From contig NZ_JGVW01000055.1 in assembly GCF_000687455.2 (NCBI RefSeq), positions 1-48,323 of the forward strand: a DNA stretch of 48,323 nt. The letters are read 5' to 3'. The position numbers and the translations under genes are program-made. This stretch comes from Burkholderia sp. lig30. Lineage in GTDB: Bacteria; Pseudomonadota; Gammaproteobacteria; Burkholderiales; Burkholderiaceae. Positions 32,671 to 40,396 of the stretch are shown here, piece after piece. The notes under the pieces were generated by a model that saw nothing but the letters and a program-made list of their open reading frames with translations, did no database searches and was not told where the DNA came from. Within the stretch, counting starts at the first letter, position 1, and each line of letters opens with the position of its first letter.

Positions 32671-33255
32671 ATGCAGCTAATCGAGATCGACGACGCTCGG
32701 TTGAGCGAAACCATGCGGCGGCTATATAGGACGCTACAGCGGCCAGGCCGGATCATGGGGCTGGTCGCGACCATGATGCATGAGGCCGTCGAGGACAATT
32801 TCGCCGCCGAAGGCCGTCCGAAGTGGCTTGGCCTGGCGCCATCGACCCTGAAGCGACGGCGTCGCGAGGGTGGTGTCGGCAAGCTGCTACAGCGCAGTGG
32901 CCGGCTCGCGGCCAGCGTCTCCCGGTGGAGTGATGAGACAACGGCGCGTGTCGGCACGAACCTCGTATACGCAGCGATCCACCAGTTCGGTGGCCAGATT
33001 GAGCGGCACCCGATGTCCGGCTATGTGCGTCTGCGCAAAGATGCCAGTGGCCAGATCATGCGCCAGAAGGATCATGAGCATCTGGCCGTGTTCGCGAAAG
33101 ACAGCCACAAGCGCGTCAAGATAGTAAAGTGGACGCGTACTTCGGGCTGGACGATCAAGATGCCGGCCCGTCCATTCCTCGTGCTGACCGAGTCCGATAA
33201 CGTCGACATTGAGGTAGCCGTGGCAGGCTATCTGCGCAACCTGGTCGACCGCTGA
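32671..33255 (+). CDS. phage virion morphogenesis protein (Mu gpG-type, tail completion)
   Basis: The 194-residue protein has the gpG/phage_tail_S pattern: VEDNFAAEGRPKWLGLAPSTL, then KLLQRSGRLAASVSR, VGTNLVYAAIHQFGGQI and the C-terminal MPARPFLVLTESD. These proteins complete the tail or connect head and tail. ATG 32671 is preceded by GGAG. A basic insertion of about 40 residues between the HQFGG and PARPFL motifs (HEHLAVFAKDSHKRVKIVKW) is typical of the longer members. It is followed by an unusually long gap. Confidence 0.9.
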   Translation: MQLIEIDDARLSETMRRLYRTLQRPGRIMGLVATMMHEAVEDNFAAEGRPKWLGLAPSTLKRRRREGGVGKLLQRSGRLAASVSRWSDETTARVGTNLVYAAIHQFGGQIERHPMSGYVRLRKDASGQIMRQKDHEHLAVFAKDSHKRVKIVKWTRTSGWTIKMPARPFLVLTESDNVDIEVAVAGYLRNLVDR

Positions 33256-33263
33256 CGCCCCCA

Positions 33264-33397
33264 ATCCGGACCCCCTGATTTAAGCCGTTCAGACCCCTTG
33301 CCTATGCCAAGGTAGCGGGTCAGTGGTTTGGAGGGCGTTAAACCCCCGTTAAAATCGGCCTCAGGGGCATCCGGATGTCGCGCACTCCCCGCGCGAC
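33264..33397 (+). other. structured intergenic region before the head protease gene
   Basis: In the 221-base gap 33256-33476, ATCCGGA (33264-33270) and CCCCTGA (33272-33278) can pair with TCCGGAT (33370-33376) and TCAGGGG (33361-33367), closing an ~80-nt loop. A second perfect hairpin follows directly: GTCGCGC (33377-33383) with GCGCGAC (33391-33397). Neither hairpin ends in a T-run. No coding frame with sensible composition is seen. The following gene has no Shine-Dalgarno, so the structure may control its translation or contain a promoter or small RNA. Confidence 0.55.
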
Positions 33398-33476
33398 GCA
33401 ACCCAACCGCTGAGATCGGTGGGTACTGAAACCCTTCAAGGTCGTTTTCCCCTTCGCCGGTCGTCAACATGGCGAC

Positions 33477-34586
33477 ATGGCAAATCCACTCCTCATCGCC
33501 GCGCTCAGCGCACAGATCGAATCGTCAGGCAGCGAACTGAAGCTGCTCCCGGCGGGCGATTTCCGTGCGCGTGACGGTCGTCCCGCCGAATGCGCAGCGT
33601 GGCACATGGACGCGGCGATCGCACGACAACTGATCGCCGCTGCTTCGGTGCGCGAGACGGCGTACGTCGTCGACTACGAGCACCAGACGCTGAATGCCGC
33701 GACCAATGGGCAGCCTGCACCGGCCGCTGCGTGGTTTCGCACACTCGAATGGCGTGAGGGTGACGGCCTGTATGCAATCGACGTGGACTGGACGGTGCGC
33801 GCAAGCGCCATGATCGACGCGAAGGAATACCGCTACCTTTCACCGGTATTCGCATACGACAAGTCCGGCAACGTCACGGCAATCCTGCATGCCGCGCTGA
33901 CCAACAACCCGGCGCTCGACTGCCTCGACGACGTGCAGCTCGCAGCAGCTTCGATGCTCGCCGGTGCTCCTGTTCCTGCCGGCGTGGCGGCTCTTTCCAC
34001 GCAACCCTCCGGAGATACCCAGATGGATGAACTTCTGGAGCAGCTGCGCTGGCTGCTCAACATGCCCGTGGGCGCAACCGTCGATGACGTGACCGCCCAG
34101 TTGAAGAAGCTGATCGACTCGCTGTCGGGCGGAGCAGGTGTTGCCGCAGCCAGCGTCAACCTGCCGGCCCTGCTCCAACAGAAGGACAGCCAGATCGCCA
34201 CGCTGTCGGCCAACCAGGCTGATCCGGCCCGCTTCGTGCCGATCGCTGTGATGACCGATCTGCGCACTCAGCTCGCCGTGGCCACCGAGCAGCTCAGCGG
34301 CAACGAGGTCAACGGGCTGGTGACTGCTGCGCTGTCCGACGGCCGGCTGTTGCCGGCGCAAGAAGCGTGGGCGCGCGATCTCGGCAAGACCAACATCGCG
34401 TCGCTCAAGACCTATCTGTCGGGCGCGCAGCCGATCGCAGCGCTCACTACCACCCAGACCGGCGGCCAGCCGCCTGCTGGTGTGCGGCCCGATGCGCCGA
34501 CCGACGACGTGGCGATGACGGCCGTGTGCAAGGCACTCGGCATCGATCAGACGTCGCTCGCAAAGCCGGTCGATGCCAACGCCTGA
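33477..34586 (+). CDS. Mu gpI-like head maturation protease with C-terminal scaffold
   Basis: The 369-residue protein has a protease half (about 1-165) with the Mu-like Pro motifs AYVVDYEHQTLNA, PAAAWFRTLEWREGDGLYA and KEYRYLSPVFAYDK. A helical scaffold half with LLQQKDSQIATLSANQ and VTAALSDGRLLPAQEAWA follows. In Mu, gpI processes the scaffold before the head fills. No recognisable Shine-Dalgarno precedes ATG 33477, and ATG 33469 lies eight bases upstream in another frame. An internal in-frame start at 34023 would give the scaffold alone. The next gene begins 39 bases later. Confidence 0.92.
   Translation: MANPLLIAALSAQIESSGSELKLLPAGDFRARDGRPAECAAWHMDAAIARQLIAAASVRETAYVVDYEHQTLNAATNGQPAPAAAWFRTLEWREGDGLYAIDVDWTVRASAMIDAKEYRYLSPVFAYDKSGNVTAILHAALTNNPALDCLDDVQLAAASMLAGAPVPAGVAALSTQPSGDTQMDELLEQLRWLLNMPVGATVDDVTAQLKKLIDSLSGGAGVAAASVNLPALLQQKDSQIATLSANQADPARFVPIAVMTDLRTQLAVATEQLSGNEVNGLVTAALSDGRLLPAQEAWARDLGKTNIASLKTYLSGAQPIAALTTTQTGGQPPAGVRPDAPTDDVAMTAVCKALGIDQTSLAKPVDANA
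34023..34586 (+). CDS. Mu gpZ-like scaffold from an internal in-frame start
   Basis: ATG 34023 (Met183 of the protease frame, MDELLEQLRWLLNMPVG) has GGAGA seven bases before it, a much better ribosome-binding site than the protease start. The product would be 187 residues: a helical scaffold ending KALGIDQTSLAKPVDANA. Mu encodes its scaffold Z in the same way within gene I. The linker before it, rich in Pro, Ala and Ser, fits a boundary between domains. Confidence 0.7.
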   Translation: MDELLEQLRWLLNMPVGATVDDVTAQLKKLIDSLSGGAGVAAASVNLPALLQQKDSQIATLSANQADPARFVPIAVMTDLRTQLAVATEQLSGNEVNGLVTAALSDGRLLPAQEAWARDLGKTNIASLKTYLSGAQPIAALTTTQTGGQPPAGVRPDAPTDDVAMTAVCKALGIDQTSLAKPVDANA

Positions 34587-34625
34587 CGCATCGCCACCGA
34601 TATCCAACCTATACAGGAGAGAAGC

Positions 34626-35036
34626 ATGACCGCACTCATCGCCGACCGCGACACGCAGCAGCGTGGCGGGCTCGTATTCAGTTATCCCGCCAAGGCCGCG
34701 AAGCGTTTCTTCGTCGGCGCGATCGCCGCGATCGACGGCGCGAACGGCTTTCTGACGCCGGGCGTCGCGTCCGCGACGCTCAAGGGCGCGGGCATCGTTC
34801 AGGAGCAGATCGACAACACCGACGGCGCGGATGGCGCGATTGGCGTGACCATCAAGCGCGGCCTCTGGCGTGTTGCCAATTCGGCGGGCGCCGACCAAAT
34901 CTCGCTCGCCGATGTGGGGAACAACTGCTACATCGTCGACGACCAGACGGTCGCGAAGACCGACGGCGGTGCGACGCGCTCGATCGCGGGCAAGGTGGCC
35001 GACGTCGATTCGCTCGGCGTCTGGGTCGAGTTCTGA
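34626..35036 (+). CDS. probable head decoration/stabilisation protein
   Basis: The 136-residue protein lies between scaffold and major capsid, the usual place for a decoration or cement protein. It begins MTALIADRDTQQRGGLVFSY and is beta-rich with many glycines (VGAIAAIDGANGFLTPG, AGKVADVDSLGVWVEF), like DUF2190/head-stabilising proteins. A strong AGGAGAG precedes the ATG. The role comes mainly from position and fold pattern. Confidence 0.75.
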   Translation: MTALIADRDTQQRGGLVFSYPAKAAKRFFVGAIAAIDGANGFLTPGVASATLKGAGIVQEQIDNTDGADGAIGVTIKRGLWRVANSAGADQISLADVGNNCYIVDDQTVAKTDGGATRSIAGKVADVDSLGVWVEF

Positions 35037-35079
35037 ACCGCGCGTCGCCACCCCGTCATCCCTCAAGAGGAAAGAAGAA

Positions 35080-35973
35080 ATGGAAATCAACCGCACCAAT
35101 CTGCGCGCCCTGATGACCGGTTTCAACACCGTGTTCCAGCAGGCATTCGACGGTGCGCCGTCGGATTGGGAGCGCGTCGCGATGGACGTGCCGTCGACCA
35201 CGTCGCAGGAAGTCTATCCGTGGCTCGGTCAGACCACGCGCTTCCGGGAATGGATCGGCGATCGCGTGATCCAGAACCTCGCGACGCACGACTTCACGAT
35301 CAAGAACAAGCGGTTCGAGAACACGGTCGGCGTCGATCGCGATGCGATCTCGGACGACACCTACGGCGTCTACAAGCCCGTGATGGCGCAGCTTGGCCTC
35401 GATGCCAAACAGCATCCTGACGAGCTGGTGTTCGGCTTGCTCGCGAACGGCACTTCGAAGATCTGCTACGACGGCCAGTACTTCTTCGATACCGACCATC
35501 CGGTGACGAATCCCGACGGCTCGATCGGTTCGGTATCGAACTTTGCGGCAGGTGCCGGCCCCACCTGGTATCTGCTCGACATGACGCGCGTGGTGAAGCC
35601 GATGATCAAGCAGACGCGCAAGCCGTACAACTTCGTCGCGATGGATCAGGAAAGCGATGAACAGGTGTTCTCGGCCGCCCAGTTTCGCTATGGCGTGGAC
35701 GCGCGCCTGAACGTCGGCTTTGGCCTCTGGCAGCTTGCATACGCATCGCAGCTCGACCTGAACGAGGACAACTATCAGGCCGCTCGTGCCGCGATGCAGT
35801 CGCTCAAGGGTGACAACGGCCGGCCGCTCGGCGTTCGCCCGTCTCTGATCGTGGTGCCGCCGTCGCTCGAAGGCAAGGCCCGCAAGCTCGTTCACGCCGA
35901 CGCGAACAACTACGGCGCGACCAACATCTGGAAGGGTTCCGCGGACGTCCTCGCGACGTCCTGGCTGGAATAA
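35080..35973 (+). CDS. major capsid protein (Mu gpT-type)
   Basis: The 297-residue protein has the Mu gpT pattern: MEINRTNLRALMTGFNTVFQ, TTSQEVYPWLGQTTRFREW, NKRFENTVGVDRDAI, and the C-terminal region with RPSLIVVPPSLEGKARKL. It builds the icosahedral shell. I chose ATG 35080, preceded by AGAGGAAAG, although the frame is open to 34870. A hairpin follows in the 107-base gap before the next gene. Confidence 0.95.
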   Translation: MEINRTNLRALMTGFNTVFQQAFDGAPSDWERVAMDVPSTTSQEVYPWLGQTTRFREWIGDRVIQNLATHDFTIKNKRFENTVGVDRDAISDDTYGVYKPVMAQLGLDAKQHPDELVFGLLANGTSKICYDGQYFFDTDHPVTNPDGSIGSVSNFAAGAGPTWYLLDMTRVVKPMIKQTRKPYNFVAMDQESDEQVFSAAQFRYGVDARLNVGFGLWQLAYASQLDLNEDNYQAARAAMQSLKGDNGRPLGVRPSLIVVPPSLEGKARKLVHADANNYGATNIWKGSADVLATSWLE

Positions 35974-35995
35974 CCCATACCTGTGAGCGAGTAAG

Positions 35996-36019
35996 CCCGC
36001 GCCGACCAAATGGCGCGGG
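35996..36019 (+). other. hairpin after the major capsid gene
   Basis: CCCGCGCC (35996-36003) pairs with GGCGCGGG (36012-36019) over an 8-nt loop. It is followed by AAAGAC and not by a T-run. It may protect the highly expressed capsid mRNA from 3' exonucleases or act as a partial terminator that lowers expression of tail genes. Confidence 0.65.
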
Positions 36020-36080
36020 AAAGACAGTCCTGGAGCTGAGGCAAAAGAGGCTCCCGCTACAGAACCTGAAGGAGTAACAG

Positions 36081-36596
36081 ATGAGCAAGAAACACCGACA
36101 CCCGGCCATTCGCGTGGCTTCCGCAAGGAACGGCTTTCGTCGCGGTGGCCATGAGTTTGGCGTCAAGCCGAAAACGATCCCGCTGGGCGAGCTTCATCCG
36201 GACGCATACGCTGCGATCACCGGCGACCAGTCTCTGGTCGTCTGTCACACGGCGATCGAACTCGACGAAGCGCAGGCGGCGGCGCTCCCGCACGCCGACG
36301 CGTCGCATGTGATCGAAGCGCTGAGTAACGCATCGTCGCTCACGCTCAGTGTGAGCGACGACGATGCCAAGCGCGTGCTCGCACTGGACGAACGCGAGGT
36401 CGATCTGAGGGCGCGCGAGGAAGCCCTCTCGGTCAGCGCGGAAGACATCGCCCGCGAAAAGGCTGCGCTCGCGGAGCGCATCGCTGAATTCGAGCGCGAG
36501 GAGGCGGTGCTCGCGGAGAAAATCGCCAGCTTCGATCATGAAAAGGCTGCATTCGAGGCGCATGTCGCGCAATCGAAGACGGGCACGAAGAAGTAA
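36081..36596 (+). CDS. FluMu_N-domain protein with C-terminal coiled coil
   Basis: The 171-residue protein has an N-terminal Mu-like FluMu_N domain (about 1-55: RVASARNGFRRGGHEFG, PKTIPLGELHPDAYAAI) and a long charged coiled coil at about 95-165 (VDLRAREEALSVSAEDIARE, ERIAEFEREEAVLAEKIA). The place between gpT and gp36 is standard for this family, a probable head-tail joining or head-fibre-like component. The heptad pattern and repeated EREEALAEKI-like units are visible by eye. GAAGGAG precedes the ATG. Confidence 0.8.
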   Translation: MSKKHRHPAIRVASARNGFRRGGHEFGVKPKTIPLGELHPDAYAAITGDQSLVVCHTAIELDEAQAAALPHADASHVIEALSNASSLTLSVSDDDAKRVLALDEREVDLRAREEALSVSAEDIAREKAALAERIAEFEREEAVLAEKIASFDHEKAAFEAHVAQSKTGTKK

Positions 36597-36605
36597 CGCA
36601 CCCAT

Positions 36606-37022
36606 ATGTACGCCACCGTAGATCAACTGATCAGGCAATTCGGGCAGCGTGAAGTGATCTCGCTGTCCGATCGCGAAAATACCGGCGAGATGGACGTGGC
36701 CGTGCTTGACGATGCGCTCGACAACGCATCCGTCGAAATCGACGCCTACCTCGCCGGCCGTTACACGGTTCCGCTTAACCCAGCGCCGAAGCTGCTGTCT
36801 ACGCTGTGCGGCGACATCGCGCGGTATCGCCTGTGTGGCGGCGAGACGCGCATGACTGAAGAAATCGAGAAGCGCTACAAGGCGGCGATCGATTTCCTGA
36901 AGCTGGTCTCGGCCGGCAGCGTCATGCTTGGTGCGTCGTCGACGGGGGAGCCGGTCGCGCAGCCGGAAAGCACGATCGAGTTTGCCAGCGGTGGCCGTGT
37001 GTTCGGCCGGCGTGACAGGTGA
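36606..37022 (+). CDS. gp36-like head-tail connector (DUF1320)
   Basis: The 138-residue protein matches Mu gp36/DUF1320: MYATVDQLIRQFGQREVISLSD, VLDDALDNASVEIDAYLAGRYTVPL (quoted in parts), and LCGDIARYRLCGG. The C-terminal part has the short FASGGRVFGRRD motif common in this family. It should lie in the head-tail connector. It begins nine bases after the previous stop, and its stop overlaps the next gene. Confidence 0.9.
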   Translation: MYATVDQLIRQFGQREVISLSDRENTGEMDVAVLDDALDNASVEIDAYLAGRYTVPLNPAPKLLSTLCGDIARYRLCGGETRMTEEIEKRYKAAIDFLKLVSAGSVMLGASSTGEPVAQPESTIEFASGGRVFGRRDR

Positions 37023-37723
37023 CCGTGATGACTGCGACTGCAACCATGCCAGTGTACGTGCCGATTGTGACCGCAGTCGAGCTGGCGATAGTCGATCGCC
37101 TGAAGCGTGGCCTTGGAAAGATGGTCGCCGAGGTCAAGACCTACGGCGGCGAGTTCGACGATGAGGAACTGGATGAGGTCGTGCGTCGCCTGCCGGCCGC
37201 GTGGGTCACGTTCGGTGGTGTGAAGCGAACCGATCCGCACTCGACGAGCCGAGAGAAGTGGCGGGCTGAGGCGACGTTTGTCGTGCTGGTCGGTGCGCGC
37301 AGCTTGCGCAATGAACAGGCGGGCCGACATGGCGGTGCTTCGTCTGGTGAGGTCGGCACGAATCTGCTGATCAGCGCAGTGAGGCATCTCCTGAACAGCC
37401 AGGACCTGGGCTTGCCGATCCGGCAGATGGCACCAGGTGCGATCCGCACGCTTTTCAACACGCAGGTCCGAAAGGAAGCGATGTCGGTCTATGCGCTGGA
37501 GTTTCACACCGCATGGATGGAGGAATCGTTGTTTCTCGGCGCATTCCCGCAGGGATCGGTCGACGGGCCGCTCGGTGTCTTGTTCGAGCAGTACGGCGGT
37601 CAGATTGATCCGCCGACGCCGGACTGGAAAACGACGATTTTCAGCTATTTCATCAAGCCTGGCACCAGCGACGAGCCCGATGCGCAGGATCAAATCGATA
37701 TGGAAAAAGGAGCCGCTTCATGA
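37019..37723 (+). CDS. gp37-like tail terminator (DUF1834)
   Basis: The protein has 234 residues from GTG 37019, or 231 from ATG 37028. It matches Mu gp37/DUF1834, with VTAVELAIVDRLKRGLGKMVAEVKTYGGE (quoted in parts), RLPAAWVTFGGVKRTD and the C-terminal FHTAWMEESLFLGAF. Proteins of this family cap the contractile tail tube. GTG 37019 overlaps the gp36 stop by four bases, which suggests coupling. The last four bases overlap the next gene. Confidence 0.87.
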   Translation: MTVMTATATMPVYVPIVTAVELAIVDRLKRGLGKMVAEVKTYGGEFDDEELDEVVRRLPAAWVTFGGVKRTDPHSTSREKWRAEATFVVLVGARSLRNEQAGRHGGASSGEVGTNLLISAVRHLLNSQDLGLPIRQMAPGAIRTLFNTQVRKEAMSVYALEFHTAWMEESLFLGAFPQGSVDGPLGVLFEQYGGQIDPPTPDWKTTIFSYFIKPGTSDEPDAQDQIDMEKGAAS

Positions 37724-38022
37724 AAGTGATTGCCCGCAAGGGGCTGCGCGTACCGATGGAAACCGGGCTGCGCCGTTATGTGACCGATGCCACGGGCGTC
37801 GAGGTTCCGAACACCGTGTACTACCGCCGCCGCGTCAGCGATGGCGATCTGATCGACGACGCGGACAAGATCGCAAAGCAGGAAGCCGAGGCAAAGGCCA
37901 GCGCCGACACTACCGAGAAACCGGCCACAGACACCGCAGCATCGCAAGCAACGGGCGCAGCGAGTGGTTTGGAACCCGTTGTGAACGGTGCCGGTGACAA
38001 AAAAACCGCGAATGGAGCATAA
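37720..38022 (+). CDS. gp38-like protein (DUF2635)
   Basis: The 100-residue protein has the DUF2635/Mu gp38 start VIARKGLRVPMETGLRRYVTD and YYRRRVSDGDLI (about 3-50). A disordered Ala/Thr/Lys-rich tail follows and is longer than in Mu gp38. It sits between the terminator and sheath genes as in Mu. Its molecular role is not established. Confidence 0.88.
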   Translation: MKVIARKGLRVPMETGLRRYVTDATGVEVPNTVYYRRRVSDGDLIDDADKIAKQEAEAKASADTTEKPATDTAASQATGAASGLEPVVNGAGDKKTANGA

Positions 38023-38025
38023 GCG

Positions 38026-39453
38026 ATGTCCAGCAAAAACATCAGCTTCAGCACGATTCCGTCGGGTACGCGCTCGCCGGGCCAGTACATCGAGTACAAC
38101 ACCACGCTCGCCCTCCGCACGCTGCCGACCAACGAACAGAGCATGATCATCGTTGGCCAGCGCCTCGCAGGCGGCACGGTGCCGGCACTCACGCCGACCA
38201 ATGTATTTGATGAAGCGGCGGCCGCAAAGTATTTCGGCGCTGGATCGCTCGCGCACATGGCAGTCGTGGCTGCGCTCACGGCGAACCGCTATCTGGATCT
38301 GTCGGTGATCGCCGTCGACGACGCAGCTGCCGGACAGCCGGCAGTGGGCAAAGTGACGTTTGACGGTACGGCAACGTCCGCCGGTGCGTTTGCGCTGTTC
38401 ATCGGCCGTACGCGCGTCGACGTAGCGGTCAATATCGGCGATACAGCCGTCAACGTGGCAGCTGCGATGGCTGCAGCTATCGCACAACTGCCGGAGCTGC
38501 ATGTGAGCGCGGCAGCGGCCGCCGAGGTACTGACGTTGACCGCCAAGAACAAGGGTGAAACCGGAAACGGTATCGCCATGTCGCAGCTCAATCAGGCGAG
38601 CGGCATCACGGCTGGGATCGTCGCTATGTCCGGCGGCTTGAACGACCCGGATATCGAGCCGGCTCTCGATCGCATCTTCGCGTCGAAATACAACATCGTT
38701 GCGCCATGCTGGTCGACGCTGGATGCGCTCACCAAAACGCGCAGCTTCGTCGAAGCGATCTCGGGGGCGATGGAACAGCGCCCCGCGATTGCGGCGGCCG
38801 GCCTCACCGGATCGTTTGCAACCAGCTCGACGCTGGCCAGCCAGATCAACGAAGGTCGCATCACGATCGGCTGGTATCCGAACTCGGTGAGCCACCCGGC
38901 CCAGATCGCCGCCGGCTATGGTGCAGTGATTGCCAGCGAATCCGATCCGGCCATGCCGCTCAATACGTTGCCGATCGCGGGCATGGACATCGTGCCGGAA
39001 GCATCGCAAGCGAGTCGCACCGAAAAGGAACTCGCCTTGCACAACGGCCTCACGCCGCTCGAAGTCGGGCCGGACAAAAACTCGGTGCAGATCAAGCGCG
39101 CTGTCAGCACGTACCTGGTCAATCCGCAGGGTGTCGACGATCCGGCACTGCTCGACATCACGACGATTCGCTCGCTCGACTACTCGCGCAAGGCGTGGCG
39201 TGATCGATTCTCCCTGCGCTTCCCGCGCTCGAAGCTGTCCGAGCGCACACCGCCGAAGGTGCGCAGCGAGATGCTCGACGTTGCCTACAAGCTGGAGGAT
39301 CTCGAAATCCTGCAGGACATCGATATCTACAAAGACCAGTTCATCTTCGAGAAGGACGAGCAGAGTATCGGCCAGCTCAACGGCCGCTTGCCGGCGCCGG
39401 TCGTGCCGGGCATGCACGTCTTCGCGGCCGTGGTCGACCTGTACCTGCAGTAA
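38026..39453 (+). CDS. contractile tail sheath protein (Mu gpL)
   Basis: The 475-residue protein is a Mu gpL-type sheath: ISFSTIPSGTRSPGQYIEYN at the N terminus, then IIVGQRLAGGTVPALTP. The C-terminal domain has VSTYLVNPQGVDDPALLDI, SLRFPRSKLSERTPPKVRSE and IDIYKDQFIFEKDEQ. Sheath subunits contract to drive the tube through the envelope. A GGAG precedes ATG 38026. The length matches Mu gpL (495) closely. Confidence 0.95.
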   Translation: MSSKNISFSTIPSGTRSPGQYIEYNTTLALRTLPTNEQSMIIVGQRLAGGTVPALTPTNVFDEAAAAKYFGAGSLAHMAVVAALTANRYLDLSVIAVDDAAAGQPAVGKVTFDGTATSAGAFALFIGRTRVDVAVNIGDTAVNVAAAMAAAIAQLPELHVSAAAAAEVLTLTAKNKGETGNGIAMSQLNQASGITAGIVAMSGGLNDPDIEPALDRIFASKYNIVAPCWSTLDALTKTRSFVEAISGAMEQRPAIAAAGLTGSFATSSTLASQINEGRITIGWYPNSVSHPAQIAAGYGAVIASESDPAMPLNTLPIAGMDIVPEASQASRTEKELALHNGLTPLEVGPDKNSVQIKRAVSTYLVNPQGVDDPALLDITTIRSLDYSRKAWRDRFSLRFPRSKLSERTPPKVRSEMLDVAYKLEDLEILQDIDIYKDQFIFEKDEQSIGQLNGRLPAPVVPGMHVFAAVVDLYLQ

Positions 39454-39471
39454 TCACAACGGGAGCACATC

Positions 39472-39849
39472 ATGGCATTAGAAGAGTACGTCGGTGCCAT
39501 CGTGATGGAAGTCGACAGCCAGGAAATCGACGTCGTGTCGGTTTCCCCGGATGTCGATACCGGTACGAAGCCGGTCATCACGATGAACCGCAAGGCCCGC
39601 GTCAAGGGATTTTCGCGGGGCGTGCGCAAGTACAACCTGAAGGTGACGGTCGTGATCCCGGTCGGCGGCGACACGATCGACTGGGAAAACCTCGAGGGCG
39701 CGAAGATCACGATCTTCCCGGTGACGCCTGGGGGAAAGCGCATGACCTACCAAGACTGCTGCACGATTACCGTGAGCGATCAATACACGGCTGACAACGA
39801 AGCGCGTCGCGATCTGACAATGTTCGCGGCCGACAAGGTGAACGAATGA
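39472..39849 (+). CDS. tail tube protein (Mu gpM-like)
   Basis: The 125-residue protein directly after the sheath has the beta-rich tube pattern: EYVGAIVMEVDSQEIDVVSVS, ARVKGFSRGVRKYNLKVTVV, and MTYQDCCTITVSDQYT. Length and position match tube proteins of contractile tails. GGGAG precedes the ATG. Sequence similarity to Mu gpM itself is weak by eye, so the assignment leans on order. It overlaps the chaperone gene by four bases. Confidence 0.82.
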   Translation: MALEEYVGAIVMEVDSQEIDVVSVSPDVDTGTKPVITMNRKARVKGFSRGVRKYNLKVTVVIPVGGDTIDWENLEGAKITIFPVTPGGKRMTYQDCCTITVSDQYTADNEARRDLTMFAADKVNE

Positions 39850-40247
39850 ACGAAACGATAAAGGGTGAGCTGAAGTACGGTGTCGAATTCCCGGCCGGCA
39901 GCGAACAGTACCACTACGACTTCGAGATGCGTCTCGGCACGGTCGAGGACCATATCGACGTCTACGAGCGGCCGGATATTCTCGGCGGCGGCGTGTCGAA
40001 CATGCGCGTCAATACGGCGCTGCTTGCGCTTTGCCTGGTATCGCTCGGTACGGTGCCGACGGAATCGATCACGCCGGAGTTGCTCGGCAGTGCCGTATCC
40101 GACGATTTCGACCTGCTGCAGGCGGCGCAGGACGCGCTCAAAAAAAAGCGGCTGCGGCCGAAGCCGGAGAGCGGCTCCGCGAAATCCGACTCGCAGCCGC
40201 CATCCTCGGACAGCACGGAGTCGGGGAAGAGCGATTCCGCAGCATGA
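39846..40247 (+). CDS. tail assembly chaperone, zero-frame product (gp41-like)
   Basis: The 133-residue protein has a conserved part with FEMRLGTVEDHIDVYERPDI and TPELLGSAVSDDFDLLQAAQ, then a Lys-rich slippery stretch (DALKKKRLRP) and a polar Ser-rich end. Tail chaperones of long-tailed phages coat the tape measure and are made in two forms by -1 frameshifting. The gene lies between tube and tape measure, the standard place. See the frameshift site entry for the second form. Confidence 0.88.
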   Translation: MNETIKGELKYGVEFPAGSEQYHYDFEMRLGTVEDHIDVYERPDILGGGVSNMRVNTALLALCLVSLGTVPTESITPELLGSAVSDDFDLLQAAQDALKKKRLRPKPESGSAKSDSQPPSSDSTESGKSDSAA

Positions 40248-40375
40248 GCATCGTGGAGATGGGCGCATGGATCAACGCCATCGCCCAGCTTCGTGGTGTG
40301 AAGATCGACGACGACGCAGGGCCTCGCACCATCCGCAGCCTGCGTCGAAAACCAAGGCAGCGCCGACGGCGTTAA
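39846..40375 (+). CDS. tail assembly chaperone, -1 frameshift fusion (gp41-gp42-like)
   Basis: If ribosomes slip back one base at AAAAAAG (40142-40148), residue 101 is followed by the -1 frame: AAAAEAGERLREIRLAAAIL, then MSIVEMGAWINAIAQLRGVK and a basic end. The fusion has about 176 residues. The -1 frame is open from before the slip site and ends at 40375, 22 bases before the tape measure gene. ATG 40244 could also make the last 43 residues alone. Confidence 0.82.
40142..40200 (+). other. programmed -1 frameshift signal
   Basis: The zero-frame codons are CTC AAA AAA AAG, so the heptamer A-AAA-AAG (40142-40148) is the classic bacterial slippery site. A perfect 9-bp stem starts right at it: GCGGCTGCG (40148-40156) with CGCAGCCGC (40192-40200), and CGGAG/CTCCG can form an inner stem. 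Such structures stimulate slipping. Confidence 0.85.
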
Positions 40376-40396
40376 AAACTCAACCGGATTAACCGT

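Noticed and set aside
33228..33470. 80-codon leftward frame in the gpG-protease gap
   Set aside because: No clear ribosome-binding site or domain is seen and it overlaps the structured region; the gap looks non-coding on both strands.
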